DNA of 64,000 nt. Source: Roseomonas sp. CECT 9278 (GTDB lineage Bacteria; Pseudomonadota; Alphaproteobacteria; Acetobacterales; Acetobacteraceae). The stretch covers positions 39,527 to 103,526 of the forward strand of contig NZ_CAKKLX010000015.1 in NCBI RefSeq assembly GCF_918698155.1, given 5' to 3'. The notes under the pieces are model-generated. The model was not told where the DNA came from, did not search any database, and saw nothing but the letters and a program-made list of their open reading frames with translations. The position numbers and the translations under genes were made by a program. Within the stretch, counting starts at the first letter, position 1, and each line of letters starts with the position of its first letter. Below are positions 34,815 to 48,000 of this stretch, piece by piece.

Positions 34815-36127
34815 GGGGTGGCTCCTTGGGCGGCGAGCGGGCGCGGCGTGCGGCGCAGCGCGAAGGGAAGGGTCGCGAGGATGACAAGGTGCAGCGCCGT
34901 GTCGCGCAGCAGGAACTCCACCTCGAAGCCCTCGTCGATCACGTCGTAGAGCACGAAGCAGGCAATGGTCGCCGCCCAGGCCGGCGCGAAGCCGGTCAGC
35001 GCGACGAAGGGCAGCATGATCAGCCAGTACCAGGGATAGTCCGGCGACAGCAGGAACACGAAGGCGAAGACCGCCCAGCCCAGCCGCGTCAGCACGGCTT
35101 CGGGCGTGCGGTCGGGATGCAGCGCGACACGCAGCGCCAGCGCGCCCACGATGCCGGCCGCGATCGCGAGGTAGATGGGTGTCGCCAGGCGCAACGGACC
35201 GAACTGCGCCTTCAGCAGGGACACCATCCAGAAGCCCTCGGCGGTCGCGATGCGTTCCTCGCCGAGATACCCCGGCAGGAAGCCGAGCACGCCGGTGCCG
35301 ACCGAAAGATAAGGCAAGTACAGCGCGACCGCGACGGCGATGGCGACCGCGGGCGCGCGCCAGTCCCAGGCATGCCAGGTGACCGACAGCGCGATCGCCG
35401 CCGGCGGCTTGACCAGCGCCGCCACCGCCAGCACCGCCGCCGCCAGCAGCCGCCGCCCGGGCACCAGCGCGACCCACAGCCCCAGCATCATCACCGCGAC
35501 CATCGCCGCATCCAGGTGCCCGCTGCCGGCGATCTCCCACACCGCGAGTGGATGCCACGCATAGGCCAGCACGCGCACCGGCGGCTGGCCGATGCGCCGC
35601 AGCAGCGACAGCAGCACCGCCACGATCACCACCTCGCACAACACGAGCGCGATTCGCATCGCGAGCAGGCTGTCGCTGACCCGCGCCACCGCCTGGAACA
35701 GCATCTGCGCGGCCGGCGGGTAGATGGTCGGTGCATAGTCGGCGCGGTTGATGTTGGGGAAGATCTCCTCGTCGCGCAGCGCCTGCAGCGCCGGGTCGTT
35801 CGGGATGTGGCGGTAGGGGTTGATGCCGGCCGCCTGCACGCGGCCATCCCAGACATAGCGATAAGCATCGGTCGACAGATGCGGCGCGACCGGCAGCAGC
35901 ACCAGGCGCATGGCCACCGCGGCCGTCGCGATCACCGCCAGCGCGGGCCCCGGCGCGCAGCCGAGGGCGACGCGCAGCGCCACCAGCACCAGCAGCCCCT
36001 GCCCGACCACCAGCGCGGTGAAGGCGATGTCGCCGAGCGACAGATGCACGGACGGACCAGCCCATGTCGTCGCGACCAGCACCGCGCCGATCGCGCCCAG
36101 CACCGCCAGCCGCCGCGCAGGCGTCAC
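34811..36127 (-). CDS. Polytopic mannosyltransferase-like membrane protein (GT87/GT-C type)
   Basis: The 438-residue protein has 10 or more membrane spans. After the second span it has LSTDAYRYVWDGRVQAAGINPY and ADYAPTIYPPAAQMLF, the D-x-YRYxWDGR...NPY...TIYPP signature of GT87-like polyprenyl-phosphate-sugar-dependent transferases, where the early Asp is catalytic. Later spans include LLSPDYPWYWLIMLPF. It starts at GTG 36127, overlapping the upstream gene stop (GTGA), and overlaps the radical SAM gene by 4 bp. It probably moves a lipid-linked sugar to an acceptor on the outer face of the inner membrane. The acceptor is unknown. Confidence 0.82.
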   Translation of the reverse strand: MTPARRLAVLGAIGAVLVATTWAGPSVHLSLGDIAFTALVVGQGLLVLVALRVALGCAPGPALAVIATAAVAMRLVLLPVAPHLSTDAYRYVWDGRVQAAGINPYRHIPNDPALQALRDEEIFPNINRADYAPTIYPPAAQMLFQAVARVSDSLLAMRIALVLCEVVIVAVLLSLLRRIGQPPVRVLAYAWHPLAVWEIAGSGHLDAAMVAVMMLGLWVALVPGRRLLAAAVLAVAALVKPPAAIALSVTWHAWDWRAPAVAIAVAVALYLPYLSVGTGVLGFLPGYLGEERIATAEGFWMVSLLKAQFGPLRLATPIYLAIAAGIVGALALRVALHPDRTPEAVLTRLGWAVFAFVFLLSPDYPWYWLIMLPFVALTGFAPAWAATIACFVLYDVIDEGFEVEFLLRDTALHLVILATLPFALRRTPRPLAAQGATP

Positions 36128-36846
36128 GCCGCCTGCCCCCCGCGGCCGGCCGCGAGCAGCGCGCGCGTGTGAATCGGCTCGGCGCCCGCGACCCCGGGCG
36201 GCGCGAAGGCCGGCGGCGTCCCGGCCAGCTCCGCCTCCAGGATGCCGAAGGTCTCGGCGTCGTCCACATCGTACCAGACCGGCAGCAGCGCGACCGGCAG
36301 GCCGATCCCGGCCGCCCGTTCCATGCTTTGCGCCAGCACGGTCGGCGTGCTCCAGGTGATGTCGTCGAACAGGCCGGCGTGGGAGCGCTTCAGGCCGATC
36401 AGGTAGTAGCCGCCATCGCTCGCCGGGCCGAACACGACACGGTCGCCGGGGGCGCGCAGCGCCGCCACCGCCTGTTCGACCACGCCGGCCGGCAGGGTGG
36501 GGCTGTCGGCGTTGACCACCAGGGCGCAATCATGGCCCTCGGCCAGGAAGGCGGTGGTGCTGGCGTGCAGCACCTCGCCGATCGTCGCGGCCTGCTGGAA
36601 GTGCAGCCGCCAGCGGGGCGGCAACAGGGGCCGCAGCGCATCCTCGGAGCCCGCGGGGCTGTAGATCGCAATCCGGCTGCCGCCGACCGCCGGCGAGAGC
36701 CCGTCCAGCGTGGCGGCGATGTCGCGGATGAAGCAGGCCGACAGTTCCGCCACCCTCTCCGCGCCGAGCAGGGGGCGCAGGCGCGACTTGCCGCCGCCCA
36801 CGCCCGGCGTCTTGCACACGATCGCGACCGCTGCGCCCTTGCTCAT
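36124..36846 (-). CDS. DUF2064/CofC-like nucleotidyl- or glycosyltransferase
   Basis: The 240-residue protein has VAIVCKTPGVGGGKSRLRPLLG at the N-terminus, VVNADSPTLPAGVV as the DxD-like site, and FGPASDGGYYLIGLKRSHAGLFDDITWST, which is diagnostic for DUF2064. A related family is described as radical SAM/selenodomain-associated transferase 1, and here it sits with a radical SAM gene and near a selD operon, matching that association. It first reads an NDP-sugar-type donor fold; the reaction is unknown. It is the first gene of the minus-strand operon, with 135 bp upstream before the divergent phosphatase gene, where the promoter should lie. Confidence 0.87.
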   Translation of the reverse strand: MSKGAAVAIVCKTPGVGGGKSRLRPLLGAERVAELSACFIRDIAATLDGLSPAVGGSRIAIYSPAGSEDALRPLLPPRWRLHFQQAATIGEVLHASTTAFLAEGHDCALVVNADSPTLPAGVVEQAVAALRAPGDRVVFGPASDGGYYLIGLKRSHAGLFDDITWSTPTVLAQSMERAAGIGLPVALLPVWYDVDDAETFGILEAELAGTPPAFAPPGVAGAEPIHTRALLAAGRGGQAA

Positions 36847-36981
36847 CCGCGAGACTCCCTCCGGCGACTTCCCCGTTCGCCGGGGTGGCGCGAAAGGTTA
36901 CACTCCGCCGGGCGCCGTCGCGGGTCGTTTTCGTGACGCGGCGGCGGTTTCCGCGCGGGCGCGGAACGGGGGGCGCGATCC

Positions 36982-37647
36982 ATGCCGGCAGGACACCACG
37001 AACCAGCGCCCGCGACAGCCGCGGATACGCGACGGCTCTATCTGCTCCGCCACGGGGAGGCCGCGCCCACCAGGCCCGGCGCGGACCCCTGGGCAGCGCC
37101 GCTGACGTCGCGCGGGCGCGCGCAGGTTGCCGAGCTGGCGGAGGCGCTGGCGGGGCTGCGCCTCGACCTCCTCGTCACCTCGGCGGTGCCGCGTGCGGTC
37201 GAGACGGCCGGGATCCTGGCCCGGCGCCTCGGCCAGGCGCCGATCACGGAGGATGGCCTGAACGAGCTTCGCCCCGGCCAGGTCCTGGCAGGACCGCCCG
37301 AGGCGGTGCGGCTGGCCGTACGGCAGGCCTACCGCGATGCAGGACTGCCCGGCGCGCGCTTCCTCGGCGGCGAGCCCTTCGCCGCATTCGGCCAGCGGGT
37401 CGAACAGGCGCTGGCAGCCATCCTCGCGCAGCCGGGCTGGACCCGGGCGGCGGTGGTCACGCACGAGCCGGTGCTGCGCCTGGCCATGGCGCGCTGCCGG
37501 GGCCTGGGTCTTGCCGGCCTCGATGCCTTCGAGGCAGCGACCGCATCCATCAGCATCATCGACTGCCCGCGCGGGGTCATCGCGCTGGAGGACGCCACGC
37601 TTCGGCTGGCGAATGGCACGCGCCAGGACGCGATGCAGCTGGAATGA
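36982..37647 (+). CDS. Histidine phosphatase (SixA/phosphoglycerate-mutase-like)
   Basis: The 221-residue protein has the LYLLRHGEA motif with the phospho-accepting His at about residue 24, an SAVPRAVETA Arg/Thr segment, the NELRPGQ acid-base region and the second catalytic VVTHEPVLRLAM. It should dephosphorylate a small molecule or phosphoprotein in the cytoplasm. A PPxE insertion around residue 105 and lack of a signal peptide are unremarkable. It is divergent from the glycosyltransferase operon, and about 100 bp before the liv operon. Confidence 0.87.
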   Translation: MPAGHHEPAPATAADTRRLYLLRHGEAAPTRPGADPWAAPLTSRGRAQVAELAEALAGLRLDLLVTSAVPRAVETAGILARRLGQAPITEDGLNELRPGQVLAGPPEAVRLAVRQAYRDAGLPGARFLGGEPFAAFGQRVEQALAAILAQPGWTRAAVVTHEPVLRLAMARCRGLGLAGLDAFEAATASISIIDCPRGVIALEDATLRLANGTRQDAMQLE

Positions 37648-37750
37648 CCGTGGCGGGCCGGCGCGGCGATTCCCCTTCCGGCCCCGCCGGGCCTGCCGTA
37701 GCGTCGCCAGAGCAGGCCGGCCATCGACGGCCGCGGGACAGGGGGCAAGC

Positions 37751-39984
<2,234 letters not shown>

Positions 39985-39987
39985 CCG

Positions 39988-40778
39988 ATGGCCGAACCGA
40001 TCCTGGAAGCCAGCGCGCTGACCATGCGCTTCGGCGGGCTCACTGCCGTGGATGCGGTCACCTTCACCGCGTCGCGCGGCGACATCACCGCCATCATCGG
40101 CCCGAACGGCGCGGGCAAGACCACGATGTTCAACTGCATCACCGGCTTCTACCGGCCGAGTTCCGGCACGTTGCGTCTGTTCCGCGACGGCGCGCCGGTC
40201 GAGTTGCAAGCCCTGCCCGGGCATCGCATCGCGCAGGCCGGTGTCGCGCGCACCTTCCAGAACATCCGGCTGTTCCCGGGCATGACGGCGCTCGAGAACC
40301 TGCTGGTCGCGCAGCACAACACGCTGATGGCCGCGACGGGCTTCGGCATCGGCGCGCTGCTGGGCGCGCCTGCGTATCGGCGTGCCGAAAAGCTCGCGAT
40401 CGACAAGGCGCGCCACTGGCTCGACGCGACCGCGCTGATCGAACGCGCCGACGACCCCGCCGGCGCCCTGCCCTATGGCCAGCAGCGGCGGCTCGAGATC
40501 GCGCGCGCCATGTGCACCGACCCGCTGCTGCTGTGCCTCGATGAACCCGCCGCCGGGCTGAACCCGCGCGAATCCGACGAACTCGGTGGCCTGCTGCGCC
40601 GCATCCGCGATGGCGGCTGTTCGCTGCTGCTGATCGAACACGACATGGGCGTGGTGATGGGCATCTCCGACCGCGTCGTGGTGCTCGACCACGGCAGGAA
40701 GATCGCCGACGGCACACCGGCGCAGGTGCGCGCCGATCCGCGCGTCATCGCCGCCTATCTCGGTGAAGGCGACGACGA

Positions 40779-40785
<7 letters not shown>
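39988..40785 (+). CDS. livG: Branched-chain amino acid ABC ATPase LivG
   Basis: The 265-residue protein has LTMRFGGLTAVD, Walker A GPNGAGKTTMFN, the GVARTFQNIRLFPGMTALEN Q-loop, LPYGQQRRLEIARA signature, Walker B LLCLDEPAAGLNP and the LIEHDMGVVMGIS His switch, all typical of LivG. It begins 3 bp after livM and overlaps livF by 7 bp. Confidence 0.96.
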
Positions 40786-41486
<701 letters not shown>

Positions 41487-41493
41487 CCGCGGT

Positions 41494-41550
41494 CCAGGGG
41501 CCCGCCGGCCCCTGGCGCGGAGAGGTGCGGAGAGGGGCGGCGCCCCTCTC
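41494..41550. terminator. Two tandem GC-rich hairpins after livF
   Basis: Perfect stem CCAGGGGCC/GGCCCCTGG with a 4-nt loop (41494-41515) is followed by perfect stem GAGAGGGGC/GCCCCTCTC with a 3-nt loop (41530-41550). They fill most of the 88 bp between livF and the next gene and are likely to end the liv transcript. There is no T-tract. The second hairpin also ends 25 bp before the next start and could affect its translation. Confidence 0.55.
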
Positions 41551-41574
41551 TGCCCCTGTGCTATAGCCGCGCGC

Positions 41575-43221
41575 ATGCTGCGCCTGACCGACCTGAAGCT
41601 CCCGCTCGACCACCCGCCAGAGGCGCTGGCGGATGCCGTGCGTGCGCGCCTGGGCCTGGTCGGTGGCGCGCTGCGCGCCGTGCATGTGGCGCGCCGCGCC
41701 TGGGATGCGCGCCGGCGGTCCGACATCCACCTGGTCTATTCGCTGGATATCGACGTCGCGGACGAACCCGCCCTGCTGGCCCGTGCCGCGCGCGACCCGG
41801 CGCTGGGGCGCGTGCTCGGCCCCACGCCGGACACCGCCTACCGCGCCGTCGCGCATGCGCCGGCGGCCGGCTGGCAACGCCCCGTGGTCATCGGCACCGG
41901 CCCCTGCGGCATCTTCGCCGCGCTGATCCTGGCCGAGATGGGCTTCCGCCCGATCATCCTCGACCGCGGCAAGGTGGTGCGGGAGCGCACCAAGGACACC
42001 TGGGCGCTGTGGCGCCGGAATGTGCTGACCCCGGAATCCAACGTGCAGTTCGGCGAGGGCGGTGCCGGCACCTTCTCCGACGGCAAGCTCTATTCGGGCA
42101 TCAAGGCGCCGGAGCACGTCGCGCGAAAGGTGCTGACGGAATTCGTCGAAGCCGGCGCGCCGGAGGAAATCCTGTTCGTCGCGAAGCCCCACATCGGCAC
42201 CTTCCGCCTGGTGACCATGGTGGAATCCCTGCGCGCCAAGATCGAGGCGCTGGGCGGCGAATACCGCTTCGGCACGAAGGCGACGGACTTCGTCATCGAC
42301 ACCGGCCGTGACGGCGTGCGCCGCATGCGTGGCGTGGTGACGCAGACCGGCGAGACCATCGCGACCGACCATGTGGTGCTCGCGATCGGCCATTCGGCGC
42401 GCGACACCTTCGCCACGCTGCACGACCGCGGCGTGCATGTGGAAGCCAAGCCCTTCTCCATCGGCGTGCGGATCGAACACCCGCAATCCATCATCGACCG
42501 CGCGCGCTTCGGGGATTTCGCGAAGCACCCGATCCTGGGCGCGGCGGACTACAAGCTGGTGCACCACGCGGGCAATGGGCGGTCGGTCTATTCCTTCTGC
42601 ATGTGCCCGGGCGGCACGGTGGTCGCGGCCGCATCCGAACCCGGCCGCGTGGTGACCAACGGCATGTCCCAGTATTCGCGCGCCGAGCGCAACGCCAATG
42701 CAGGCATCGTGGTGGGCATCACGCCCGGGCAGGACTATCCCGGCCACCCGCTGGCCGGCGTGGATTTCCAGCGGCATTGGGAAGAACGCGCCTTCGTGGC
42801 CGGTGGTGGCGACTACAGCGCGCCCGCACAGCTGGTCGGCGATTTCCTCGCCGGGCGCGCATCGACGTCGCTCGGCGCCGTGGCGCCGTCCTACAAGCCG
42901 GGTGTCACGCCGACCGACTTGGCGCTTTGCCTGCCGGATTTCGCCGTGGCCGCGATCCGCGAGGCGCTGCCGGCCTTCGGAAAACAGATCCGCGGCTTCG
43001 ACATGGCGGATGCCGTGATGACAGGCGTCGAGACGCGCACCTCCTCCCCCATCCGCATCAAGCGCGACGCGGCCTGCGTCAGCGTCAACACGCAGGGGCT
43101 GTATCCGGCCGGCGAGGGCGCGGGCTATGCCGGCGGCATCTATTCCGCCGCGGTGGATGGCATCCGCGTGGCGGAAGCCCTGGGCCGCTCCATGGCGGGC
43201 GCGGGCGCGGCGGCAGCGTGA
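41575..43221 (+). CDS. FAD-dependent dehydrogenase of the COG2509 type
   Basis: The 548-residue protein has an N-terminal domain of about 100 residues (LRLTDLKLPLDHPPEAL, then RRSDIHLVYSLDID), followed by FAD-binding VVIGTGPCGIFAALILAEMGFRPIILDRG and NVQFGEGGAGTFSDGKLYSG. SFCMCPGGTVVAAASEPGRVVTNGMS and late GLYPAGEGAGYAGGIYSAAVDG complete the pattern, diagnostic for this conserved uncharacterised flavoprotein family. It overlaps another flavoprotein gene by 4 bp (GTGA). The substrate is unknown. Confidence 0.9.
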   Translation: MLRLTDLKLPLDHPPEALADAVRARLGLVGGALRAVHVARRAWDARRRSDIHLVYSLDIDVADEPALLARAARDPALGRVLGPTPDTAYRAVAHAPAAGWQRPVVIGTGPCGIFAALILAEMGFRPIILDRGKVVRERTKDTWALWRRNVLTPESNVQFGEGGAGTFSDGKLYSGIKAPEHVARKVLTEFVEAGAPEEILFVAKPHIGTFRLVTMVESLRAKIEALGGEYRFGTKATDFVIDTGRDGVRRMRGVVTQTGETIATDHVVLAIGHSARDTFATLHDRGVHVEAKPFSIGVRIEHPQSIIDRARFGDFAKHPILGAADYKLVHHAGNGRSVYSFCMCPGGTVVAAASEPGRVVTNGMSQYSRAERNANAGIVVGITPGQDYPGHPLAGVDFQRHWEERAFVAGGGDYSAPAQLVGDFLAGRASTSLGAVAPSYKPGVTPTDLALCLPDFAVAAIREALPAFGKQIRGFDMADAVMTGVETRTSSPIRIKRDAACVSVNTQGLYPAGEGAGYAGGIYSAAVDGIRVAEALGRSMAGAGAAAA

Positions 43222-44393
43222 CCCAGTTCGATGTGGTGGTGATCGGCGCTGGCGCGGCCGGGATGTTCGCCGCCATGCGCGCCGGGCAGCGCGGGCGGCG
43301 CGTGCTGCTGCTGGACCACGCCGACGAACCGGGCAAGAAAATTCTGATCAGCGGCGGCGGGCGCTGCAACTTCACCAATACCGGCTGCGTGCCCGAGCGC
43401 TTCCGGTCCGCCAACCGGCATTTCGCGCGATCGGCGCTGGCGCGCTACACGCAGCATGACTTCGTGGCCCTGGTCCGCAAACACGGGATCGCCTTCCACG
43501 AGAAGACGCTCGGCCAGTTGTTCTGCGACGGATCGGCCCGGCAGGTCGTGACGATGTTGCTGGCGGAATGCGTGGCGGCGGGCGTGGTGCTGCGGCTGGC
43601 GCATCGCGTCACCGACATCACGCGCGCCGACCGCTTCACCATCACCACCGACCATGGCGGCTTCACCGGCGAGAGCCTGGTGCTCGCGACCGGCGGCCTG
43701 TCGATCCCGAAGATGGGCGCGACCGGCTTCGCGCATGACATCGCGCGCCGTTTCGCACTGCCGCTGGTGGACCCACGCCCCGGCCTGGTGCCCTTCACCT
43801 TCGATGGCGCGCCGCTGGAGCTGATGCGCCCATTGGCCGGCGTGGCGCTGCCGGTGGTCGCGCGCGCCGGGCGCGCGGCGTTTCCCGAAGCCATGCTGTT
43901 CACCCATCGCGGCCTGTCCGGACCGGCGGTGCTGCAGGCCTCGTCCTACTGGGCCGATGGCGCGCCCGTCACCTTCGACCTGGCGCCGGGCCGCGACGCC
44001 ACCGCGGAGCTGCTGGCCGCCAAGCGCGCGCGGCCGAAGGCGGAGGCGCGCACCATCCTGGCCGACCTTCTCCCGCAGCGCCTCGCGCAGTCTTTCGCCG
44101 CGCTGCACCTGCCCCCGCGCGTGATCGGCGAGGTCGCCGACGCGCCGCTGAAAACCCTCGGCGCGCTGCTCAACCGCTGGTCGCTCACGCCCTCCGGCAC
44201 CGAGGGCTACGCCAAGGCCGAGGTGACGCTGGGCGGCATCGACACCGCCGCGCTGTCGCAGCAGACCATGATGGCGAAGCACGTCCCTGGCCTGTTCTGC
44301 GTGGGCGAGGCGGTGGACGTGACCGGCTGGCTCGGCGGCTACAATTTCCAATGGGCCTGGTCGAGCGGCTGGGTCGCGGGCGAGGCGGCGTAG
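43218..44393 (+). CDS. HI0933/YhiN-family flavoprotein
   Basis: The 391-residue protein opens with VVVIGAGAAGMFAAMRAGQRGRRVLLLD (FAD Rossmann) and KKILISGGGRCNFTN, the family hallmark. LATGGLSIPKMGATGFAHDIARRF, FTHRGLSGPAVLQASSYW and C-terminal FCVGEAVDVTGWLGGYNFQWAWSSGW follow. The biochemical role of this widespread family is not settled. It starts at GTG 43218, overlapping the stop of the upstream flavoprotein gene, so the two are coupled and may act together. Confidence 0.93.
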   Translation: MTQFDVVVIGAGAAGMFAAMRAGQRGRRVLLLDHADEPGKKILISGGGRCNFTNTGCVPERFRSANRHFARSALARYTQHDFVALVRKHGIAFHEKTLGQLFCDGSARQVVTMLLAECVAAGVVLRLAHRVTDITRADRFTITTDHGGFTGESLVLATGGLSIPKMGATGFAHDIARRFALPLVDPRPGLVPFTFDGAPLELMRPLAGVALPVVARAGRAAFPEAMLFTHRGLSGPAVLQASSYWADGAPVTFDLAPGRDATAELLAAKRARPKAEARTILADLLPQRLAQSFAALHLPPRVIGEVADAPLKTLGALLNRWSLTPSGTEGYAKAEVTLGGIDTAALSQQTMMAKHVPGLFCVGEAVDVTGWLGGYNFQWAWSSGWVAGEAA

Positions 44394-44534
44394 CTCAGCC
44401 GCCGATCGGGTGCGGATGCTCGCGACGAACTTCGATCCGCAGGCCCCACAGCGCACCGAAACGACTCGCTGGCGGCGCAAGACCATCGGGCCGCCGGCGC
44501 TGGATTATCTCCGTCGGCGCGCCACATTTCCTGC

Positions 44535-44930
44535 ATGCGTGCCATCACCCTGCTCGCCGTCCTGGCCCTTGCCGCCTGTGCCACACCTGCCGGCTTCGAC
44601 GCCCGCATGCAGGGCTTCGTCGGCGTCACCGAAGGCGACCTGGTGCAGCAGATCGGCGTGCCCGATGGCGACTTCACCACCCCCGATGGCCGGCGCTTCC
44701 TGCAATATGAACGTCTCGGCGTCGCCAGCCCCGCGCCGGCGCCGGTGATGGGCCTTGGTGTGGGTGGCTTCGGCTGGCGCGGCGGCTTCGGCTCGGGCGT
44801 GGGCATCGGCGCGGCCTATCCGGTCGTGGCGCTGCCGCCGCCATGTTCGGTCACTTTCGAGGTCCGTGCGGCGCGCGTCGCGTCCTTCTCGCGGCGCGGA
44901 TCGGGCTGCGTCGCATCCGCGCCGGACTGA
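44535..44930 (+). CDS. Small lipoprotein, function unknown
   Basis: The 131-residue protein has a lipobox (LLAVLALAAC, Cys 15) and a mature part with FVGVTEGDLVQQIGVPDGDFTTPDGRRFLQYE. That is a SmpA/BamE-like small motif in which a short helix is followed by G-x-P and a hairpin. A Gly/Phe-rich linker comes next, then a Cys-containing end (PPCSVTFEV...GSGCVAS). It is probably anchored to the outer membrane. The BamE-like resemblance is only visual. Confidence 0.65.
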   Translation: MRAITLLAVLALAACATPAGFDARMQGFVGVTEGDLVQQIGVPDGDFTTPDGRRFLQYERLGVASPAPAPVMGLGVGGFGWRGGFGSGVGIGAAYPVVALPPPCSVTFEVRAARVASFSRRGSGCVASAPD

Positions 44931-44933
44931 CCA

Positions 44934-44963
44934 CGGCCGCGTCGGCCCGCTGCATCGCGGCCG
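44934..44963. terminator. Hairpin between convergent lipoprotein and caspase genes
   Basis: An 8-bp stem CGGCCGCG/CGCGGCCG with a 14-nt loop lies 4 bp after the lipoprotein stop. It is a candidate terminator for one or both directions. Confidence 0.4.
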
Positions 44964-45023
44964 GCACGTCGTTCCCGCGCGCATCGTCCCCGGTCGGAGC
45001 CATCCGCCGGATCGGCAGGCGTC

Positions 45024-48000
45024 CTACCGCTGCACCACCGCCAGCGGGAAGGACCGCAGGTCGCGCTGCGCCGCGCGGAACACCGCGTTCTGCTGGTGCC
45101 CCTTCTCGCGCGCCAGCTGCGGGACGCGCCGCATCACCCATTCGCCGAGCGCGAGCGCCGTCACCCGCCCCTCGGCATCCACCGCCGCGCGCCCGCGCAG
45201 CCCTTCCATCAGGGCATAGGCAAACACGCCATTGCGGTCGTCGTAGGAATCCAGCGCCTCCTGCACGGAGGACGACGCCGCCAGCAGGAACCGCCCGGTG
45301 TCGTTGCCGATCGCGGCGAGCTGGTCGATGTCGATCTGCCCGGCATAGCAGGTGTCGATCATGATGAAGGCGTCGCGCGCGCGGATGCGGGCGAGTGCCG
45401 CCACCAGCGTCGCGTCATCGAGCCCCTGCTGGCGCAGCACGGTCATGGACGAGGTGTCGCGCACATCCGCCGGCAGGAACAGGAAGCGGTTGCCCGGCTG
45501 CGCCACGATCCCGTGGCCGGCGATGTACAGGATGAAGGTATCGGCCGGCGCGGTGTCGCGTGCGGCGGCGGCCAGCGCATCCAGCACGCCGCGCCGCGTC
45601 GCGCGCTCATTCGGCAGGATGCGGATATCGGCCTCGCGGAACAGCCCGCCGGTGGCGCCGCGCAGCGCATCGCCGACCGCGCGCGCATCCGGCGCGGCGA
45701 AGCGCAGGTTGAGATCGGCCAGCGCATAGTCATTGACGCCGATCGCCAGCACCACGAGCCGCCCGGCACCCGGCGGCGCCTCCGGCTCGCCCGGCCGGCG
45801 CAGCACCATCGACGGGCCTTCGGCGAACAGCGCGCCGTCGCTGCCATACAGCCGCGTCGCGACGCGGTTGGTGCCGGGGTCGAGCGGCACCTCCACGCTG
45901 GTATCGCCCGCCGAGGGCTCGGCGCGCGCCGCGATGCGGTCGTTCACCAGCACATCGAGCGGCCCGAAGCCAAGCCCGCGATCGGTCGCGGTGAAGGCCA
46001 TCCGCAGCGCCCGCGTGCCTTCCGGCAGCGCGCGCGCATCCCAGGCCATCGGCCGGCATTCATCGTTCACCACGGCGCAGAGCGACGCCCCGGCCAGCGA
46101 GGGCAGCCGCCCGATCCGCTGGCGCACCTCGCCGAGCTGGGCCAGGCGTTCCTGCGCGGGGGCGTAGTCCCCGGCGATCTTCCCGCGCACCGCGCGCGGC
46201 GCATACAGCGCGCGATAGGCCTGCTGGAAGGACGCCCATTCCGGCGTCTCGTTGCGGCGCCCGTTCAGGTGAACGCCGACCAGCTCCTGCCCGCCATTCG
46301 GCGCGTGGTCGAACAGCCCCTCGGGCGTCCAGAGCACCCAGCGCAGCGTATCGGCCTGCACGAACAGGGCGGCCTGTTCGCGCAAGGCGCCGGCCTCGAA
46401 GCGATACCAGCGGATCGTGCCGTCGCCGAGTGCAGCGATCCCCATGTCGCCCGCCACCGTCACGCCCCAGACGGCGCCCGGCGTCGGCACGGAATCGACC
46501 AGGCGCCCCTGCGCGTCGAACAGCCGCAGGTGGTTGTCGGTGCCCAGCAGGAAGCCGTCCTCGCGCACCAGGATCGCCAGCGAGCGGGCGAATTCGCCCT
46601 CGCCCAGGCGCAGCGGCACGTTGCCCAGGCGCGGACGGTTGGAATTCTGCCAATCCTGGACCCGGATGCGCGGGGTTTCCGTGCGCGCGGCGTTGAAGCC
46701 CGCCTCGCCGCCCCAGGCCGCCAGGCTGGCCGTCAGCGGGTCGAACACCAGCGGAGCGCCGCCGGCGCGCAGCGTGAAGCGCACCTGGGTTCCATCGGCC
46801 GACAGCGCGAGCGTCACGCCGGTATTGCGGAAATCCCCGCCGGGCGGGCGCGGGGCGATCGCCACGCTGCCGTCGGGGGCGACCCTGCCCCAGCCCGGAT
46901 CGGCCGCCGCATAGACCAGCCCGCCCTGGGGCAGCGGCAGCAGGTGGGAAATCGCATCGCGCGCCGCCGCGGTGTCCGTATAGGGCCCATGGCCGAAATC
47001 CGCCCAGCGGCGGATCACGAATTCACGCCGCGTCTCGGGCGGTGCGACGGCGGCCGGCGCCGGGGCGGGGGTGGGCGCGGGCTGCTGCTCGCGCACGGTC
47101 AGCCCGCGCGCACCCTGGCTGGCGGAGGACGACCCGCTGACCGGTGCCGTGCCGCGCATCGGCGCGGCGCCGGCCGGCGCGCCCGCCGGGCGCGTCTCCC
47201 GCGCATAGCCCGCGGCGTGCAGCTGCACCCCGCCGCGCCCGTCATGCGCCCAGGTCACCACCGGCAGCCCCTCGCCGCCCAGCCCGGTCACATCGGGCAC
47301 GAAGACCGTTCGCAGGTCGGCGGTCGCCAGCACCTCCACCCGCAGCCGGTCCTCGAAGCCCACCGCGACCAGCGCGCCGTCGGGGGAAAAGGCGATGCCA
47401 TAGGCGCGCGCGCCCTGCACCGGCGCGCGCTGCGCCACGCGACGCCCCTGCGCATTGTAGATCCGCACCGCCCCGTCCGCCGCGGCGGAAGCGAGCCGCC
47501 CCTGCCCATCGAAGGCGACCATGCGCGCCGGCGCGGCGTAGCTGGTGTCCTCGAACAACAGGCGGCCGTTGCGCGCGTCCCAGACCTTGATGCCGGCGCG
47601 CCCGCCCAGCGCCGCGGCCAGCCGCGTGCCGTCCGCCGAATAGGCCAGGTGCTGCACCGGCGCCTGCAGCCCGGGCAGCCGCGCGAACAGCCGGCCGGTG
47701 CGCGCATCGAAGATATAGACCGCGAAGCGCCCATCCCAGGACGGCGCGGTGAAGCCGCCCGTCGCGACATGCGCGCCATCCGGGGACATCGCCACGGCAT
47801 AGAGCTCGCCTTCCGGCCCCGGGCCCATGGGCGGGCGGATCACCTGGCGCAGCGTGCCCTCGGGCAGGTTCCACAGGCGCAGCGTCTTGTCGTCCGACAC
47901 CGAGGCGAGCACCGCCCCCGCCGCATCCGTCGCGAGCCGCCCGACCGAGGCGATGTGCCCCTCGGCCTCGATCAGCAGGAAGGGCTGCTGCGGCGGTTCG

